A stretch of 64,000 nucleotides of DNA. Source: Rhodococcus sp. NBC_00297 (GTDB lineage: Bacteria > Actinomycetota > Actinomycetes > Mycobacteriales > Mycobacteriaceae). The notes under the pieces are model-generated. The model did not search any database, was not told the origin of the DNA, and saw nothing but the letters and a program-made list of their open reading frames with translations. The stretch covers positions 186,001 through 250,000 of the forward strand of contig NZ_CP108041.1 in assembly GCF_036173065.1 (NCBI RefSeq), read 5' to 3'. The position numbers and the translations under genes were made by a program. This document shows positions 20,159-29,849 of this stretch, in pieces. Position 1 is the first letter of the stretch; each line of letters starts with the position of its first letter.

Positions 20159-20755
20159 ATGTTCGTTCTGACCGTGGACCAACGCGGAAGTCGACGCGAC
20201 ATCGATCGCGTCGCCGACATCCTCGACCGAGCCACCGACCTGGTGCGCCCGTTCGAACGCACGGCCGGCGACGAGGTCCAGGGTGTGGCGGACGACGCGT
20301 CGGTGGCACTCGACCTCGCCCTCGACTTCCTCGAGGACGGGCACTGGAGCGTCGGGATCGGGGTGGGGGCCGTGGAGGATCCGTTGCCACGCTCCACCAG
20401 AGCGGGTCGGGGCCCGGCGTTCGAAGCCGCGCGGGACGCCGTCGACAGCGCCAAGAACGCCGTCGCCCACATCGCGGTCCGCGGCGGTGACGCCGAGTCC
20501 GCCGGCGATGCCGACGCCGTGGTGGCACTGCTCGCACTGCTCCTGGTCCGGCGCACCGAGCAGGGCCGCGCCGCGGTCGACAGTGTCCGCAGGCTCGGAT
20601 CGCAGACCGCCGTCGCCGAGGAACTGTCCATCACACCGCAGGCCGTGTCCCAACGACTGGCCGTCGCGGGGTGGCAGGCCGAGCGTGCAGCACGACCGGT
20701 CGTGGCGCGGATGCTCGCGCTCGCCGATCTGCGCGCACGCGGAACGGACGCCTGA
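20159..20755 (+). CDS. SatD-like protein with C-terminal helix-turn-helix, putative autoregulator
   Basis: A 198-aa soluble protein. Residues 1-120 resemble the SatD-type alpha/beta domain: MFVLTVDQRGSRR, RTAGDEVQGV, SVGIGVGAVEDPLP and GPAFEAARDAVDSAK. Residues about 147-170 form a helix-turn-helix (SQTAVAEELSITPQAVSQRL). The N-terminal part is related to the sensor portion of nucleotide-cyclase-like folds only at the level of general pattern, so no ligand is claimed. It overlaps the next gene (TGATG), forming a two-gene unit with a membrane protein. The upstream array of half-sites suggests that it controls its own leaderless promoter. The SatD naming is an inference from pattern. Confidence 0.75.
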   Translation: MFVLTVDQRGSRRDIDRVADILDRATDLVRPFERTAGDEVQGVADDASVALDLALDFLEDGHWSVGIGVGAVEDPLPRSTRAGRGPAFEAARDAVDSAKNAVAHIAVRGGDAESAGDADAVVALLALLLVRRTEQGRAAVDSVRRLGSQTAVAEELSITPQAVSQRLAVAGWQAERAARPVVARMLALADLRARGTDA

Positions 20756-21333
20756 TGGCGACCACCCTCGCGCTGCTCGCACTCGCGCTCTCCGCCGGAG
20801 CAGCACTGCTTCCCGCCCGACCGGTGCCGACGATCCCACCGACGGCTGCGCCGGGACGCCGCGTCCGGTGGCTGCCGCCGCTGCGCTGGTGGATTCCGGC
20901 ACTCCTGTCCGCCGGGATGCTCGCACTGGCGGGTCTCGCCGCCGCGATCGCCGGCGCACCGGTCACCGGGCCACCACTCGTCGTCGCGATGGTCCTGGTC
21001 GTCGCGGTCGCCGTCACCGGCGGCACCGTCGTCGTTCCCGCGGTCTTCCATCTCGCGCGCCGACGGCCCGAGCCCGGAGACGGCGATGCCGACGACGAGC
21101 GCCCCGTCCTGCGTGGGGGGCTCGTCATCGGCACACTCGAACGCATCGCCGTCGTGGTCGCGGTGCTCACGGGGTGGCCCGAGGGCATCGCCGTGGTGCT
21201 CGCGGTGAAGGGACTCGCACGCTACCCCGAACTCCGTGATCCGCGGGCGTCCGAGTACTTCATCATCGGCACCTTCACCAGCGTGCTCTGGGCACTCGCC
21301 GCGGGCGGCATCGGCGCGGGTCTGGCTGCCTGA
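20755..21333 (+). CDS. Small integral membrane protein coupled to the HTH gene
   Basis: A 192-aa protein with hydrophobic segments near residues 1-22, 40-68, 72-95, 122-145 and 170-190, and a charged loop RRRPEPGDGDADDERP at about 100-115. The start ATG 20755 overlaps the previous stop by one base, so the two are translated together. A conserved-looking LVIGTLERIAVVVAVLTGWPEGIAVVLAVKG segment (about 121-151) precedes EYFIIGTFTSVLWALA. I recognise no named family with certainty; its pairing with a SatD-like regulator suggests a regulated membrane function. Confidence 0.75.
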   Translation: MATTLALLALALSAGAALLPARPVPTIPPTAAPGRRVRWLPPLRWWIPALLSAGMLALAGLAAAIAGAPVTGPPLVVAMVLVVAVAVTGGTVVVPAVFHLARRRPEPGDGDADDERPVLRGGLVIGTLERIAVVVAVLTGWPEGIAVVLAVKGLARYPELRDPRASEYFIIGTFTSVLWALAAGGIGAGLAA

Positions 21334-21336
21334 CCG

Positions 21337-22566
21337 TCAGCGGTCCAGTTCGCGCGGTGCGTCGTCGCCCGACCCGGACCCGTCCGGCGTGGAGGCCTCG
21401 ACGGCCTTTGCGGGCTCCGGAGCCGAGTCCCGCGCCGGGTTGGGTGCGGCGGCCAACGACGTGTCGACAGGCTTGCGTGCCACGGCCTCGGCGTCGGCCA
21501 CCGCCCGAGCGATGGCCGGGTCCGTCTTCGTGTCGAACCAGTCGGCCACTTCCGCGGAGTCGTCCTCCGGCTTGGAGTGCGTCTCGCCCTGGTCGCTGGG
21601 CTCGAAACGGAAGACGCCGTCGTCGCCCGGCGCACCGAGATTCTTGGCGAAGCCCTTCAGGGCATCACCGAAGTCGGACGGCACCACCCACATCTTGTTC
21701 GCATCACCCTGCGCCATCTTCGGCAGCGTCTGCAGGTACTGGTACGCGAGCAACTCGGGCGTCGGCTTGCCGGCCTTGATAGCCTCGAACACCTTCTCGA
21801 TGGCCTTCGCCTCACCCTGTGCGTTGAGGTACTTGGCCGCCCGCTCACCCTGCGCACGGAGGATGCGGGACTGACGCTCACCCTCGGCGGAGAGAATGGC
21901 GGCCTGCTTGGCGCCCTCCGCGGACAGGATCTGCGACTGCTTGTCACCCTCGGCCGTCTTGATGGACGACTCACGGTGTCCCTCGGCCGTGAGGATGGTG
22001 GCGCGCTTCTCGCGGTCCGCCTTCATCTGCTTCTCCATCGACTCCTGGATGGAGGGCGGCGGATCGATGCTCTTGAGCTCCACTCGGGCGACACGCAGGC
22101 CCCATCGCCCGGTGGCCTCGTCCAACACTCCGCGGAGCTGGCCGTTGATGGAGTCACGCGAGGTGAGCGTCTCCTCCAGGGTCATACCGCCGACCACGTT
22201 GCGAAGCGTCGTCGTGGTGAGCTGCTCGACACCGACGATGTAGTTGCTGATCTCGTAGACCGCGGCCTGCGGGGTGGTGACCTGGAAGTACACGACGGTG
22301 TCGATGGACACCGTCAGGTTGTCCTGCGTGATCACCGGCTGCGGTGGGAAGGACACGACGCGCTCACGCAGGTCGACCTTCGCTCGGACACGGTCGACGA
22401 ACGGCACGAGGAACGTGAGCTGCCCGGAGACCGTCTTCGAGTATCGGCCCAGACGCTCGATCACCGCGGCCTCGGCCTGCGGCACGAGCGTCACCGACTT
22501 CGCCACCACCACGGCGACGAACAGCACCACCACGGCAAGGGCGATCAAGGCGGCATAGTCACCCAT
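21337..22566 (-). CDS. SPFH/band-7 (stomatin/prohibitin-like) membrane protein
   Basis: A 409-aa protein with an N-terminal transmembrane segment (residues 6-25) and an SPFH domain starting VPQAEAAVIERLGRYSKT, then LRERVVSFPPQPVITQDN, RNVVGGMTLEETLTSRD and RVELKSIDPPPSIQESMEKQ. A long helical region with repeated AEGxxxSxIxxAEG units (about 180-250) mediates oligomerisation in this family. The C-terminal tail (from about 320) is acidic and disordered. It is paired with an NfeD-like gene directly upstream (adjacent stop and start), the common SPFH/NfeD arrangement of lipid-microdomain scaffolds; orthologous by position to Rv1488. Confidence 0.93.
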   Translation of the reverse strand: MGDYAALIALAVVVLFVAVVVAKSVTLVPQAEAAVIERLGRYSKTVSGQLTFLVPFVDRVRAKVDLRERVVSFPPQPVITQDNLTVSIDTVVYFQVTTPQAAVYEISNYIVGVEQLTTTTLRNVVGGMTLEETLTSRDSINGQLRGVLDEATGRWGLRVARVELKSIDPPPSIQESMEKQMKADREKRATILTAEGHRESSIKTAEGDKQSQILSAEGAKQAAILSAEGERQSRILRAQGERAAKYLNAQGEAKAIEKVFEAIKAGKPTPELLAYQYLQTLPKMAQGDANKMWVVPSDFGDALKGFAKNLGAPGDDGVFRFEPSDQGETHSKPEDDSAEVADWFDTKTDPAIARAVADAEAVARKPVDTSLAAAPNPARDSAPEPAKAVEASTPDGSGSGDDAPRELDR

Positions 22567-23007
22567 CTAGGGTCCTTTCCACACGACGGCCGTGGCGCCG
22601 TCGATCTTCATCACGGTCACGGTCGTTCCGGCCGCGTACACCTCGGTGGGATCGAGCGGACGAGCCGTCCACACGTCACCGTCCAGCCGCACCGTGCCGG
22701 AGTGCTGATCGATGGCATCGAGCACCTGCGCGGATCGCCCGGTGAGCGCGGCGATCCCGGTGGGGGTCGGCGGGGGCGTCGAGAACCGGCGGGTCAGCAC
22801 CGGTCGGACACCCAGGATGAGGGCTCCGGACAGGATCGCGAACACGATCGCGTCGCCCCACACGGGGAAGTCGGTCAGCGCCGAGATGCCCGCGGTACCC
22901 AGGGCCCCGCCGGCCAGCATGAGAAGGAAGAAATCTCCGGACAGCGCTTCACCCGCAGCGAGAATCACCGCTCCGACGAGCCACAGAAGTGCAACCACGA
23001 ACTCCAC
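22567..23007 (-). CDS. NfeD-family membrane protein
   Basis: A 146-aa protein with two or three transmembrane segments in the first 75 residues (LLWLVGAVILAAGEALSG, FFLLMLAGGALGTAGISAL, GDAIVFAILSGALILGV) and a C-terminal OB-fold-type beta barrel (ALTGRSAQVLDAI to VTVMKIDGATAVVW). It is the short NfeD class lacking the ClpP-like protease domain. Its TAG stop abuts the SPFH gene start, so the two proteins are co-made and probably interact at the membrane. Positional equivalent of Rv1487. Confidence 0.93.
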   Translation of the reverse strand: MEFVVALLWLVGAVILAAGEALSGDFFLLMLAGGALGTAGISALTDFPVWGDAIVFAILSGALILGVRPVLTRRFSTPPPTPTGIAALTGRSAQVLDAIDQHSGTVRLDGDVWTARPLDPTEVYAAGTTVTVMKIDGATAVVWKGP

Positions 23008-23061
23008 AGTAGCGACGAACGACGAGCCCGTGGGGTGCGCGCGACCGTCGTGGGGAGATCG

Positions 23062-23910
23062 TTACCGACCTGTCTCCCCGTTCTCGTCACCCAGGGTGAC
23101 GAAGTCGACGAGGCGCTCCACCGCGCCGATGAGCGGCGCCTCGAGATCGCGAAAACTGGACACCGCACCGTAGACCCGGCGCCACCCGTCCTGCGATGTG
23201 CCCCAACCCAACTCGCGGCAGATGCCGGTCTTCCAGTCGGTGCCGCGCGGGATCCGTGGCCATGCCTCGATGCCCACCGCGGCGGGCTTCACCGCCTCCC
23301 ACACATCGATGTAGGGGTGTCCCGTGACCGTCACGTACGGGCCGAGCGACCGCGTCAGGCGGTCCTCCTTCGAACCGTCGACGAGGTGGTCGACGAGAAC
23401 CCCCACCCTGCGTCCCGGCCCGGGTCCGAACTCCTGCAACCGCTCTGCCAGGTTGTCCAGTCCCTCGAGATGCTCGACGACCACACCCTCGACCCGCAGG
23501 TCGTGGCCCCAGACCCGTTCGACGATGGCGGCGTCGTGAATGCCCTCCACCCAGATACGGCTGGGCAGAGCCACTTTCGCTCGTACGTTCTCCACCCGCG
23601 TCGACCCGGAGGCCGAGCGGGTCGGAGCGACGGCACGGGTCGGCGCCGGACGCGTCAGCGTCACCGGGCTTCCGTCGACGAGGAAGGCGGCCTCGCGCAT
23701 CGCGAAGAGCCTCCGTACGCCTCGGCCGTCCTCGAGCCGAACGAAGTCACCGTCGTACGTGCGCTCGAAACCCACCACGGCGCCGCAGAATCCGGTCGCC
23801 GCGTCCTCGACCACCACGTCCCGTTCGGCCGCCATCGTCGGGACCACGCGTCGCGCTCGCCTCGCGTGCCCGGCGAAGATGTCGCCGCCGTACCGGTTGT
23901 CCGCTGTCAT
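23062..23910 (-). CDS. DUF3097 family protein
   Basis: A 282-aa soluble protein of a family widespread in actinobacteria. The start chosen is ATG 23910 (MTADNRYGGDIFAGHARRARRVVP); upstream in-frame codons are non-conserved. The N-terminal third forms a small beta-rich domain (AAERDVVVEDAATGFCGAVVGFE, split by loops). The central part reads IWVEGIHDAAIVERVWG, then GRRVGVLVDHLVDGSKE. The VEG..D..xxE and DHxVDxSKE pattern recalls a TOPRIM metal site (Glu plus DxD-like). That would imply nucleic-acid processing, which is my inference. It is divergent from the 24044 gene. Confidence 0.85.
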   Translation of the reverse strand: MTADNRYGGDIFAGHARRARRVVPTMAAERDVVVEDAATGFCGAVVGFERTYDGDFVRLEDGRGVRRLFAMREAAFLVDGSPVTLTRPAPTRAVAPTRSASGSTRVENVRAKVALPSRIWVEGIHDAAIVERVWGHDLRVEGVVVEHLEGLDNLAERLQEFGPGPGRRVGVLVDHLVDGSKEDRLTRSLGPYVTVTGHPYIDVWEAVKPAAVGIEAWPRIPRGTDWKTGICRELGWGTSQDGWRRVYGAVSSFRDLEAPLIGAVERLVDFVTLGDENGETGR

Positions 23911-24043
23911 CGTCTTCCCTCGCCCTCCGCGCTCACTCCCGGGACAGGACTGTCGGGTCACCGGGCCGTCCCACGGTATCGGCGCCGCGCACTCCCCGAC
24001 CGCAGCCACGCCGGTCGCCTCCGACGCCGCCTATGATCGGACG

Positions 24044-24865
24044 GTGTCGTCCCCATCCTCGAGCCTCGCCATCTGGTGCGGCGCCTGGCTCGCCGGAGCC
24101 GCGCCGCCCGACGACGTGATCGATGCCCTCACCGAGTGGGCACCGTTGGCCCTCGTCGTCGCCGCCGATCCCGAGACAGCCGAGCGGCACGACCTCCCGT
24201 GGCCCACTCCTCGTGACGTCGGCATCGCCCAGTTGCTCCGAGTCGTCCGCGCCGCGGCGCCCGTCGGCGACCGCGAGGTGACCGTCGACATGGTTCTTCC
24301 CGCCCCCGGTGACGTCGCCGGGCTGCCGACCGACTCCGCGTTCTCGGCAGCCGCCGTGCTCGCGGGCGAAGGCGTCGTCATCGGAGTGCCGGGTCAGCCG
24401 GGTGTCGGACTCGTCCCCACCGACGAGGGCCCCGACGTCATGCGGTGGACGGTGTTCACCGTCACCGTGCCGGTCACCTACCAGGAGCTGGCGCTCGGGG
24501 AGATCGAGTACTCGATGCGGGACACCGTCCGGAGTGCGGCCGAGGCCCTCACCGCGGTGCAGACGGTCGACACCGGCCGTTCCGGCGGCGACCCGCACAC
24601 GATGATCGCCGAGCGCCTCGCCATCGCGAGCCGCCATCGCTACCCGCCGCTCCCCGAACGCACCACCCGAGTTCTCGACACGGCCGACCGGGTGGACGCC
24701 ATCCTCGCGGCCGCGCAGACGTCGGCGCCCTCGGAGGCACCCAGCAGCAGCGGTGCCGAGGCCCGCGAGGCCGTGCTCCGACCGTTGCGTCGCGCCGTGC
24801 GCGCCGCGCGACGTGCCGCCGTGCGCGCCGCCGTGGACGGGTACCTGTCGCCCGATCGCCGCTAG
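24044..24865 (+). CDS. Conserved actinobacterial hypothetical protein (Rv1486c-like)
   Basis: A 273-aa soluble protein starting at GTG 24044 (SSPSSSLAIWCGAWLAG). Recognisable stretches are ALTEWAPLALVVAAD, ADGEGVVIGVPGQPGVGLVPT-like, and IEYSMRDTVRSAAEAL, with a C-terminal Ala/Arg-rich helix (RRAVRAARRAAVRAAV). There are no catalytic signatures I know. The place next to ferrochelatase and inhA matches Rv1486c of M. tuberculosis. Part of the N-terminal half overlaps a spurious antisense frame. It is convergent with ferrochelatase across a 105-bp gap holding a large inverted repeat. Confidence 0.75.
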   Translation: MSSPSSSLAIWCGAWLAGAAPPDDVIDALTEWAPLALVVAADPETAERHDLPWPTPRDVGIAQLLRVVRAAAPVGDREVTVDMVLPAPGDVAGLPTDSAFSAAAVLAGEGVVIGVPGQPGVGLVPTDEGPDVMRWTVFTVTVPVTYQELALGEIEYSMRDTVRSAAEALTAVQTVDTGRSGGDPHTMIAERLAIASRHRYPPLPERTTRVLDTADRVDAILAAAQTSAPSEAPSSSGAEAREAVLRPLRRAVRAARRAAVRAAVDGYLSPDRR

Positions 24866-24879
24866 CGGTACCCCCCTCG

Positions 24880-24941
24880 CGCGAGTACGTCCGTAGTGTC
24901 GCGATCCATGCCCGGATCACGGCACTTTCGGCGTACTCGCG
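24880..24941. terminator. Bidirectional terminator-like nested inverted repeat
   Basis: Outer arms CGCGAGTACG (24880-24889) and CGTACTCGCG (24932-24941) are exact complements; flanking C-runs and G-runs extend the stem imperfectly. Inside, GATCC (24903-24907) pairs with GGATC (24914-24918). It sits between two convergent genes and would serve both strands. There is no clear T-tract. Confidence 0.6.
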
Positions 24942-24970
24942 GGTGGGTGGTTCCCGGGATGTTCGAGCTG

Positions 24971-26023
24971 TCAGGCCGGGCGGCGACGCACCGGGGGCTC
25001 GCAGCAGCCGGGATTGCACGGCGTTCCGTCGACGGTCGTCCCGAAGGCGGGCTCGGAACCCAGACGCAGCGGTGCGGTGCTCGCGGTGCGTTCCTCGACC
25101 AGCGTCCGCACGAGCCGGGCAAATCGGGGGTCCGCACCCGGCGTGCCTGCGCGCTCGAGAGCGATGCCCAGTTCCTGCGCCTTCTCGACGGCCTCGGTGT
25201 CCAGGTCCCACACCACCTCGAGGTGATCCGAGACGAACCCGACCGGGCAGATCACCACGGCGTCGACGCCCGTCTCCGCCAGGGCCTCGAGGTGATCGCA
25301 GATGTCGGGATCCAGCCACGGGATCTGCGGCGGTCCCGACCGGGACTGCCACACGACGTCGAACTCGTCGACACCTGCTGCGGCGGCGCACAATCGGGAC
25401 GCCTCGGTGACCTGACGGCTGTAGAGGTGGCCGCCCGCCGACGGCGGACCCGCGGCCTCGTCCGCCGAGACGGGCACCGAGTGCGCCGTGAAGACCACGC
25501 GAGCACCGGCCCGGCGATCCGCCGGAAGCCTGCCGATCGCCGCGCGGATCGCGTCGGCGAAGGCATCCACCATGAGCGGATGGTCGTAGTACTGCCGCAG
25601 CTTGGTGAGCTGCGGAGCGCCCTCCCCCACGGCGGCACGGGCGCGGGCGATGTCTTCGTGGTACTGCCGACAGCCCGAGTACCCGCCCCAGGCCGAGGTG
25701 GGGAACACCAGCGCGTTGCGCACGCCGTCGGCCTGCATCGCGGCGACGGTGTCCTCCGCCATGGGATGCCAATTGCGGTTACCGAAGTACACCGGCAGAT
25801 CGATGCCCGTGAGCGCGAACTCGGTCTCGACCGCGGCGATGATCTCGCGGTTGAGTCGGTTGATCGGCGAGACCCCACCGAAGTGGTGGTAGTGCTCGGC
25901 GACGGCATCGAGGCGTTCGGGCGGGATTCCGCGGCCACGGGTGACGTTCTCCAGGAACGGCCGCACCTCGTCCGGCCCCTCGGGCCCACCGAAGGACAGC
26001 AGCAGAAGCGCGTCGTAGGTCAT
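24971..26023 (-). CDS. hemH: Ferrochelatase (coproporphyrin-type), [2Fe-2S]-containing
   Basis: A 350-aa enzyme inserting Fe2+ into the porphyrin. Motifs are [21 protein letters not shown], the His motif [11 protein letters not shown] and the Glu motif [17 protein letters not shown]. Actinobacterial ferrochelatases act on coproporphyrin III (CpfC). The C-terminal CNPGCC cluster (with a further Cys in [11 protein letters not shown]) are the candidate ligands of the [2Fe-2S] cluster known in mycobacterial ferrochelatase. That links it to the suf operon in this window. The start is ATG 26023. It lies 63 bp downstream of inhA on the same strand, as in the fabG1-inhA-hemZ order of M. tuberculosis. 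Confidence 0.96.
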   Translation of the reverse strand: MTYDALLLLSFGGPEGPDEVRPFLENVTRGRGIPPERLDAVAEHYHHFGGVSPINRLNREIIAAVETEFALTGIDLPVYFGNRNWHPMAEDTVAAMQADGVRNALVFPTSAWGGYSGCRQYHEDIARARAAVGEGAPQLTKLRQYYDHPLMVDAFADAIRAAIGRLPADRRAGARVVFTAHSVPVSADEAAGPPSAGGHLYSRQVTEASRLCAAAAGVDEFDVVWQSRSGPPQIPWLDPDICDHLEALAETGVDAVVICPVGFVSDHLEVVWDLDTEAVEKAQELGIALERAGTPGADPRFARLVRTLVEERTASTAPLRLGSEPAFGTTVDGTPCNPGCCEPPVRRRPA

Positions 26024-26086
26024 GACGCCATTGTGCCGGAACCCGTTTCGGTGGACCCGAGAGGATGCTCGGATCGAGGCGAGATG

Positions 26087-26911
26087 TCAGAGATTCTCGG
26101 GCAGCCAGGTGTTGTGGCTCGCGCCGCCGTCGACGTAGACGATCGACCCGGTGGTCGCCGGCAGCCAGTCCGACAGCAGCGCGCAGATCGACTTGGCCAC
26201 GGCCGTCGGGTCGTTGAAGTTCCAGCCGATCGGGGACGCACCGTTCCAGTACTCGTTGAGCTGGTTCATCTTGTCCGCGTCACCCGTCGCGGTACCCGCG
26301 ATGGCCTTGGCGGCGAGCGTCTTGATCGGGCCCGCGGCGACCAGGTTGGAACGGACCTTCTTGGCCTCGCCGACCTCGCGGGCGACGTAGCGGTTGACCG
26401 ACTCGAGCGCAGCCTTCGCCACGCCCATCCAGTTGTAGAACGGCATCGCCGTGCGCGGATCGAAGTCCATGCCGACGATCGATCCACCCTCGTTCATGAC
26501 GGGGAGCACGGCGCGTGCGAGCGAGGCGTAGGACCAGGCAGAGATCTGGAACGCGGCGGAGGCGTCGGGACCCGGTCCCTCCAGGAACGGCTTGGACCCC
26601 GGGCCCATCAGGGTGCGCGGAGCGAACGCGATGGAGTGCAGAACGCCGTCGATGCCCTCCGGAGCGACCTCGGAGATGCGACCGGCGAGTGCGGCGAGAT
26701 GCTCCTCGTTCGTCGCGTCCAGCTCAATCGCCGGCGGCACGGGCTCCGGCAGTCGCTGGGCGATCCTGTCGATCAGTCGCAGCCGGTCGAACCCGGTGAT
26801 GACGACCTTGGCGCCCTGCTCCTGCGCGACCTTGGCCGCGTGGAACGCGATGGACGCGTCGGTGATGATCCCGGTGATCAGGATGGTCTTGCCTTCGAGC
26901 AGTCCGCCCAT
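26087..26911 (-). CDS. inhA: Enoyl-[acyl-carrier-protein] reductase InhA (NADH)
   Basis: A 274-aa NADH-dependent FAS-II enoyl reductase for meromycolate elongation and the target of isoniazid-NAD in mycobacteria. [21 protein letters not shown] is the cofactor-binding start (divided: [12 protein letters not shown], then AKVAQEQGA). Ser93 in LHSIAFAP corresponds to mycobacterial Ser94. The catalytic Tyr159 and Lys166 are in FYNWMGVAK. The C-terminal substrate loop and [11 protein letters not shown] follow. It is 68 bp downstream of fabG1 on the same strand, the classic mabA-inhA operon. Compared with the M. tuberculosis protein it is 5 aa longer. Confidence 0.97.
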   Translation of the reverse strand: MGGLLEGKTILITGIITDASIAFHAAKVAQEQGAKVVITGFDRLRLIDRIAQRLPEPVPPAIELDATNEEHLAALAGRISEVAPEGIDGVLHSIAFAPRTLMGPGSKPFLEGPGPDASAAFQISAWSYASLARAVLPVMNEGGSIVGMDFDPRTAMPFYNWMGVAKAALESVNRYVAREVGEAKKVRSNLVAAGPIKTLAAKAIAGTATGDADKMNQLNEYWNGASPIGWNFNDPTAVAKSICALLSDWLPATTGSIVYVDGGASHNTWLPENL

Positions 26912-26979
26912 GTGCGTGTGCCTTTCGTGTGAAGTCTGGTGTGCCCGAGTCGATCGGGCAGGAGTCGGGACGAGGTGGG

Positions 26980-27846
<867 letters not shown>

Positions 27847-28842
27847 TCAGGGGACTCGCTGGCGTAGTGACAATGCTGTGACAAGTCCCGCCGACACGAA
27901 CAGCACTCCGGCGATCAACCAGGGCCGACTCGCGTCACCGCGGGTGGTCTCGTAGCCGATCTGCTCCTCGAGCGTGTCGTACACCTCGGTGAGTTCCTCG
28001 AGACTCGACGCCGTGAAGAAGTTGCCACCCGACAGGCGTGCGATCTCCTCGAGCGACGGGTCGTCGACGGGCACCGCGACGCGCTGGGTGTCGCCCTGCT
28101 CGTCGGTGATGTCCACCGTGCCGTAACTGGTGCCGAACGAGATGGTGGAGACCGGGATCCCCTTCGTCTCCGCCTCGCGGGCCGCCGTGTACCCACCGCG
28201 CGGGTCGTCCGGGTTCTCGGGAACGGTCTGCTTGCCGTCGGACAGCAGCACGATCCGTGCCGGCGGCGCCGCGTCCGATCCACCGAGAACCGCGCCGAGT
28301 GTCTCGATCGACTGCATCGCCGTGAAGATGGACTCGCCCGTGGCGGTCCGCTCGGCCAGCTGCAGCCGATCGATGGCCGATTTCGTCGCCTCACGATCGG
28401 TGGTCGGTGAGACCAGCACCGATGCCGTGCCCGCGAACGCGACGAGTCCGAGGTTGATGCCGGGAGTCAGGCCGTCGGCGAACTGCTTGCCGGCCTCCTG
28501 CGCCGCTGCCAGTCGCGTCGGCTGGACGTCGGTGGCCTCCATCGACAACGACACGTCGATGACCAGCATGACCGTCGCCCGATTACGCGGAACCCGTTGA
28601 TCGGACGTCGGTCCGGCCAGCGCGACGGTCAGGAAGAGCAGCCCCACGAGCACGAGCGCCGTGGGGACGTGGCGCACCAGTCCGGGGCGCCTCGGTGCGA
28701 CGCGTTCGAGCAACTCCATGTTGGTGAAGCGCATGGTGTTGCGCTGACGGCGGCGCTGCGCGAGCACGTAGGCCACCACCAGGCCCGCGACCACGAGGAG
28801 GAAGAGCAGCCACCAGGGTGACGAGAAATCGGACAGACTCAC
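27847..28842 (-). CDS. VWA-domain membrane protein of the MoxR/DUF58/VWA unit
   Basis: A 331-aa protein with transmembrane segments near residues 10-28 and 58-75 and a third at the C-terminus (about 305-323). The von Willebrand A domain between 88 and 290 keeps the MIDAS motif in [11 protein letters not shown], then the Thr/Asp positions of ATGESIF and [11 protein letters not shown]. Starts at GTG 28842, overlapping the DUF58 stop by 4 bp (GTGA). It is co-translated with DUF58 and MoxR, the usual AAA/VWA chaperone unit acting on envelope or periplasmic proteins. Positional equivalent of Rv1481. Confidence 0.93.
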   Translation of the reverse strand: MSLSDFSSPWWLLFLLVVAGLVVAYVLAQRRRQRNTMRFTNMELLERVAPRRPGLVRHVPTALVLVGLLFLTVALAGPTSDQRVPRNRATVMLVIDVSLSMEATDVQPTRLAAAQEAGKQFADGLTPGINLGLVAFAGTASVLVSPTTDREATKSAIDRLQLAERTATGESIFTAMQSIETLGAVLGGSDAAPPARIVLLSDGKQTVPENPDDPRGGYTAAREAETKGIPVSTISFGTSYGTVDITDEQGDTQRVAVPVDDPSLEEIARLSGGNFFTASSLEELTEVYDTLEEQIGYETTRGDASRPWLIAGVLFVSAGLVTALSLRQRVP

Positions 28843-29849
28843 CGCGTACTCGCTCCCATGCTCGCGCCGTGGCGTCGCCGGGACACGAAGCGGACGACGT
28901 CGGCGATCCAGTCGCCGTCCGTCCGCAGGGTGAGCCGAGGCGCGCTGCAGCCACGCAGGATCTTCTCGACGTTCGCGCGGTGCGCCGCAGCGGCGGCCGC
29001 GAAGTCCTCCCGCAACCGGGGTGTCGTGCTGAACTCCCGCGTCCGTCCCGTCTCCGGGTCGTGCAACACCACGTCACCGACATCCGGCAGCTCGAGGTCG
29101 CGGGGGTCGACGACCTCCACGGCCAGCACGTCGTGGCGCGCCGCCAGGGCGCGGAGCGGACGCTCCCAGTCCGTCGGACCGAGGAAGTCGCTGACGACGA
29201 CCACCATGCCGCGTCGACGTTCGGGCCGTCGCAGAGCGTCGATGGCGCCGACGAAGTCGCCGCGGGTGCCGTCGGGTGCGTGCGGTGTGGTGGCCACGGT
29301 GCGGAGCAGGGACTGGATGTGCGCCCGACCGCCCCGTGCGGGGACCCGGACGACGCGTTCGCCCGTCGCGACGACGGCGCCGATGCGGTTGCCGCCGCCA
29401 CTGGTCAGATGCGCGATGGCCGACGTGGCCGCGACGGCGAGGTCGCGCTTCTCGCACCCCGCGGTGCCGAAGTCGAGGGAGGCCGACAGGTCGATCGCCA
29501 TCCACGTCTCGAGCTCGCGGTCCGCGACGCTCTGCCGGACGTGGGGGTGCGTCGTCCTCGCGGTGACGGACCAGTCCATCTGACGTACGTCGTCGCCCGG
29601 CTGATAATCGCGTGCATCGCCCGGCTCGGAACCCGGGCCCGGGATGAGGCCCAGATGATCGCCGTGCAGAACGCCGTCGAGGCGCCGACGAACGGTCAGC
29701 TCGAGGGTGCGCAGCGCAGCCGACAACCGAGGGTCCTCCAGCGATCCCGAGGCGAAGGACGGGGGCGCACCGCGCAACGACTGCTGCACGGCGGGCGCGC
29801 CGAACACCGGATCACCGGGCCGGCCACCCGTGGGTGACGCCATGGTCAC
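28839..29849 (-). CDS. DUF58 domain-containing protein
   Basis: A 336-aa protein with the DUF58 signature [18 protein letters not shown] at about 95, preceded by [23 protein letters not shown]-like fold follows ([15 protein letters not shown], then VVVVSDFLG), which may bind a metal ion. No membrane segment is evident. GTG 29849 gives a 4-bp GTGA overlap with the moxR stop, the same junction type as the next pair; ATG 29843 is a close alternative. It is expected to link the MoxR ATPase to the VWA membrane protein. Equivalent of Rv1480. Confidence 0.92.
   Translation of the reverse strand: MTMASPTGGRPGDPVFGAPAVQQSLRGAPPSFASGSLEDPRLSAALRTLELTVRRRLDGVLHGDHLGLIPGPGSEPGDARDYQPGDDVRQMDWSVTARTTHPHVRQSVADRELETWMAIDLSASLDFGTAGCEKRDLAVAATSAIAHLTSGGGNRIGAVVATGERVVRVPARGGRAHIQSLLRTVATTPHAPDGTRGDFVGAIDALRRPERRRGMVVVVSDFLGPTDWERPLRALAARHDVLAVEVVDPRDLELPDVGDVVLHDPETGRTREFSTTPRLREDFAAAAAAHRANVEKILRGCSAPRLTLRTDGDWIADVVRFVSRRRHGASMGASTR

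Noticed and set aside
21577-24036. An 819-codon open frame on the plus strand opposite the SPFH, NfeD and DUF3097 genes
   Set aside because: Composition is His/Arg/Gly/Asp-rich with no domain; it is the antisense shadow of three well-supported genes in high-GC DNA.
24896-26932. A 678-codon plus-strand frame opposite ferrochelatase and inhA
   Set aside because: Crosses two complete, conserved genes on the other strand; residue mix is typical of antisense frames.
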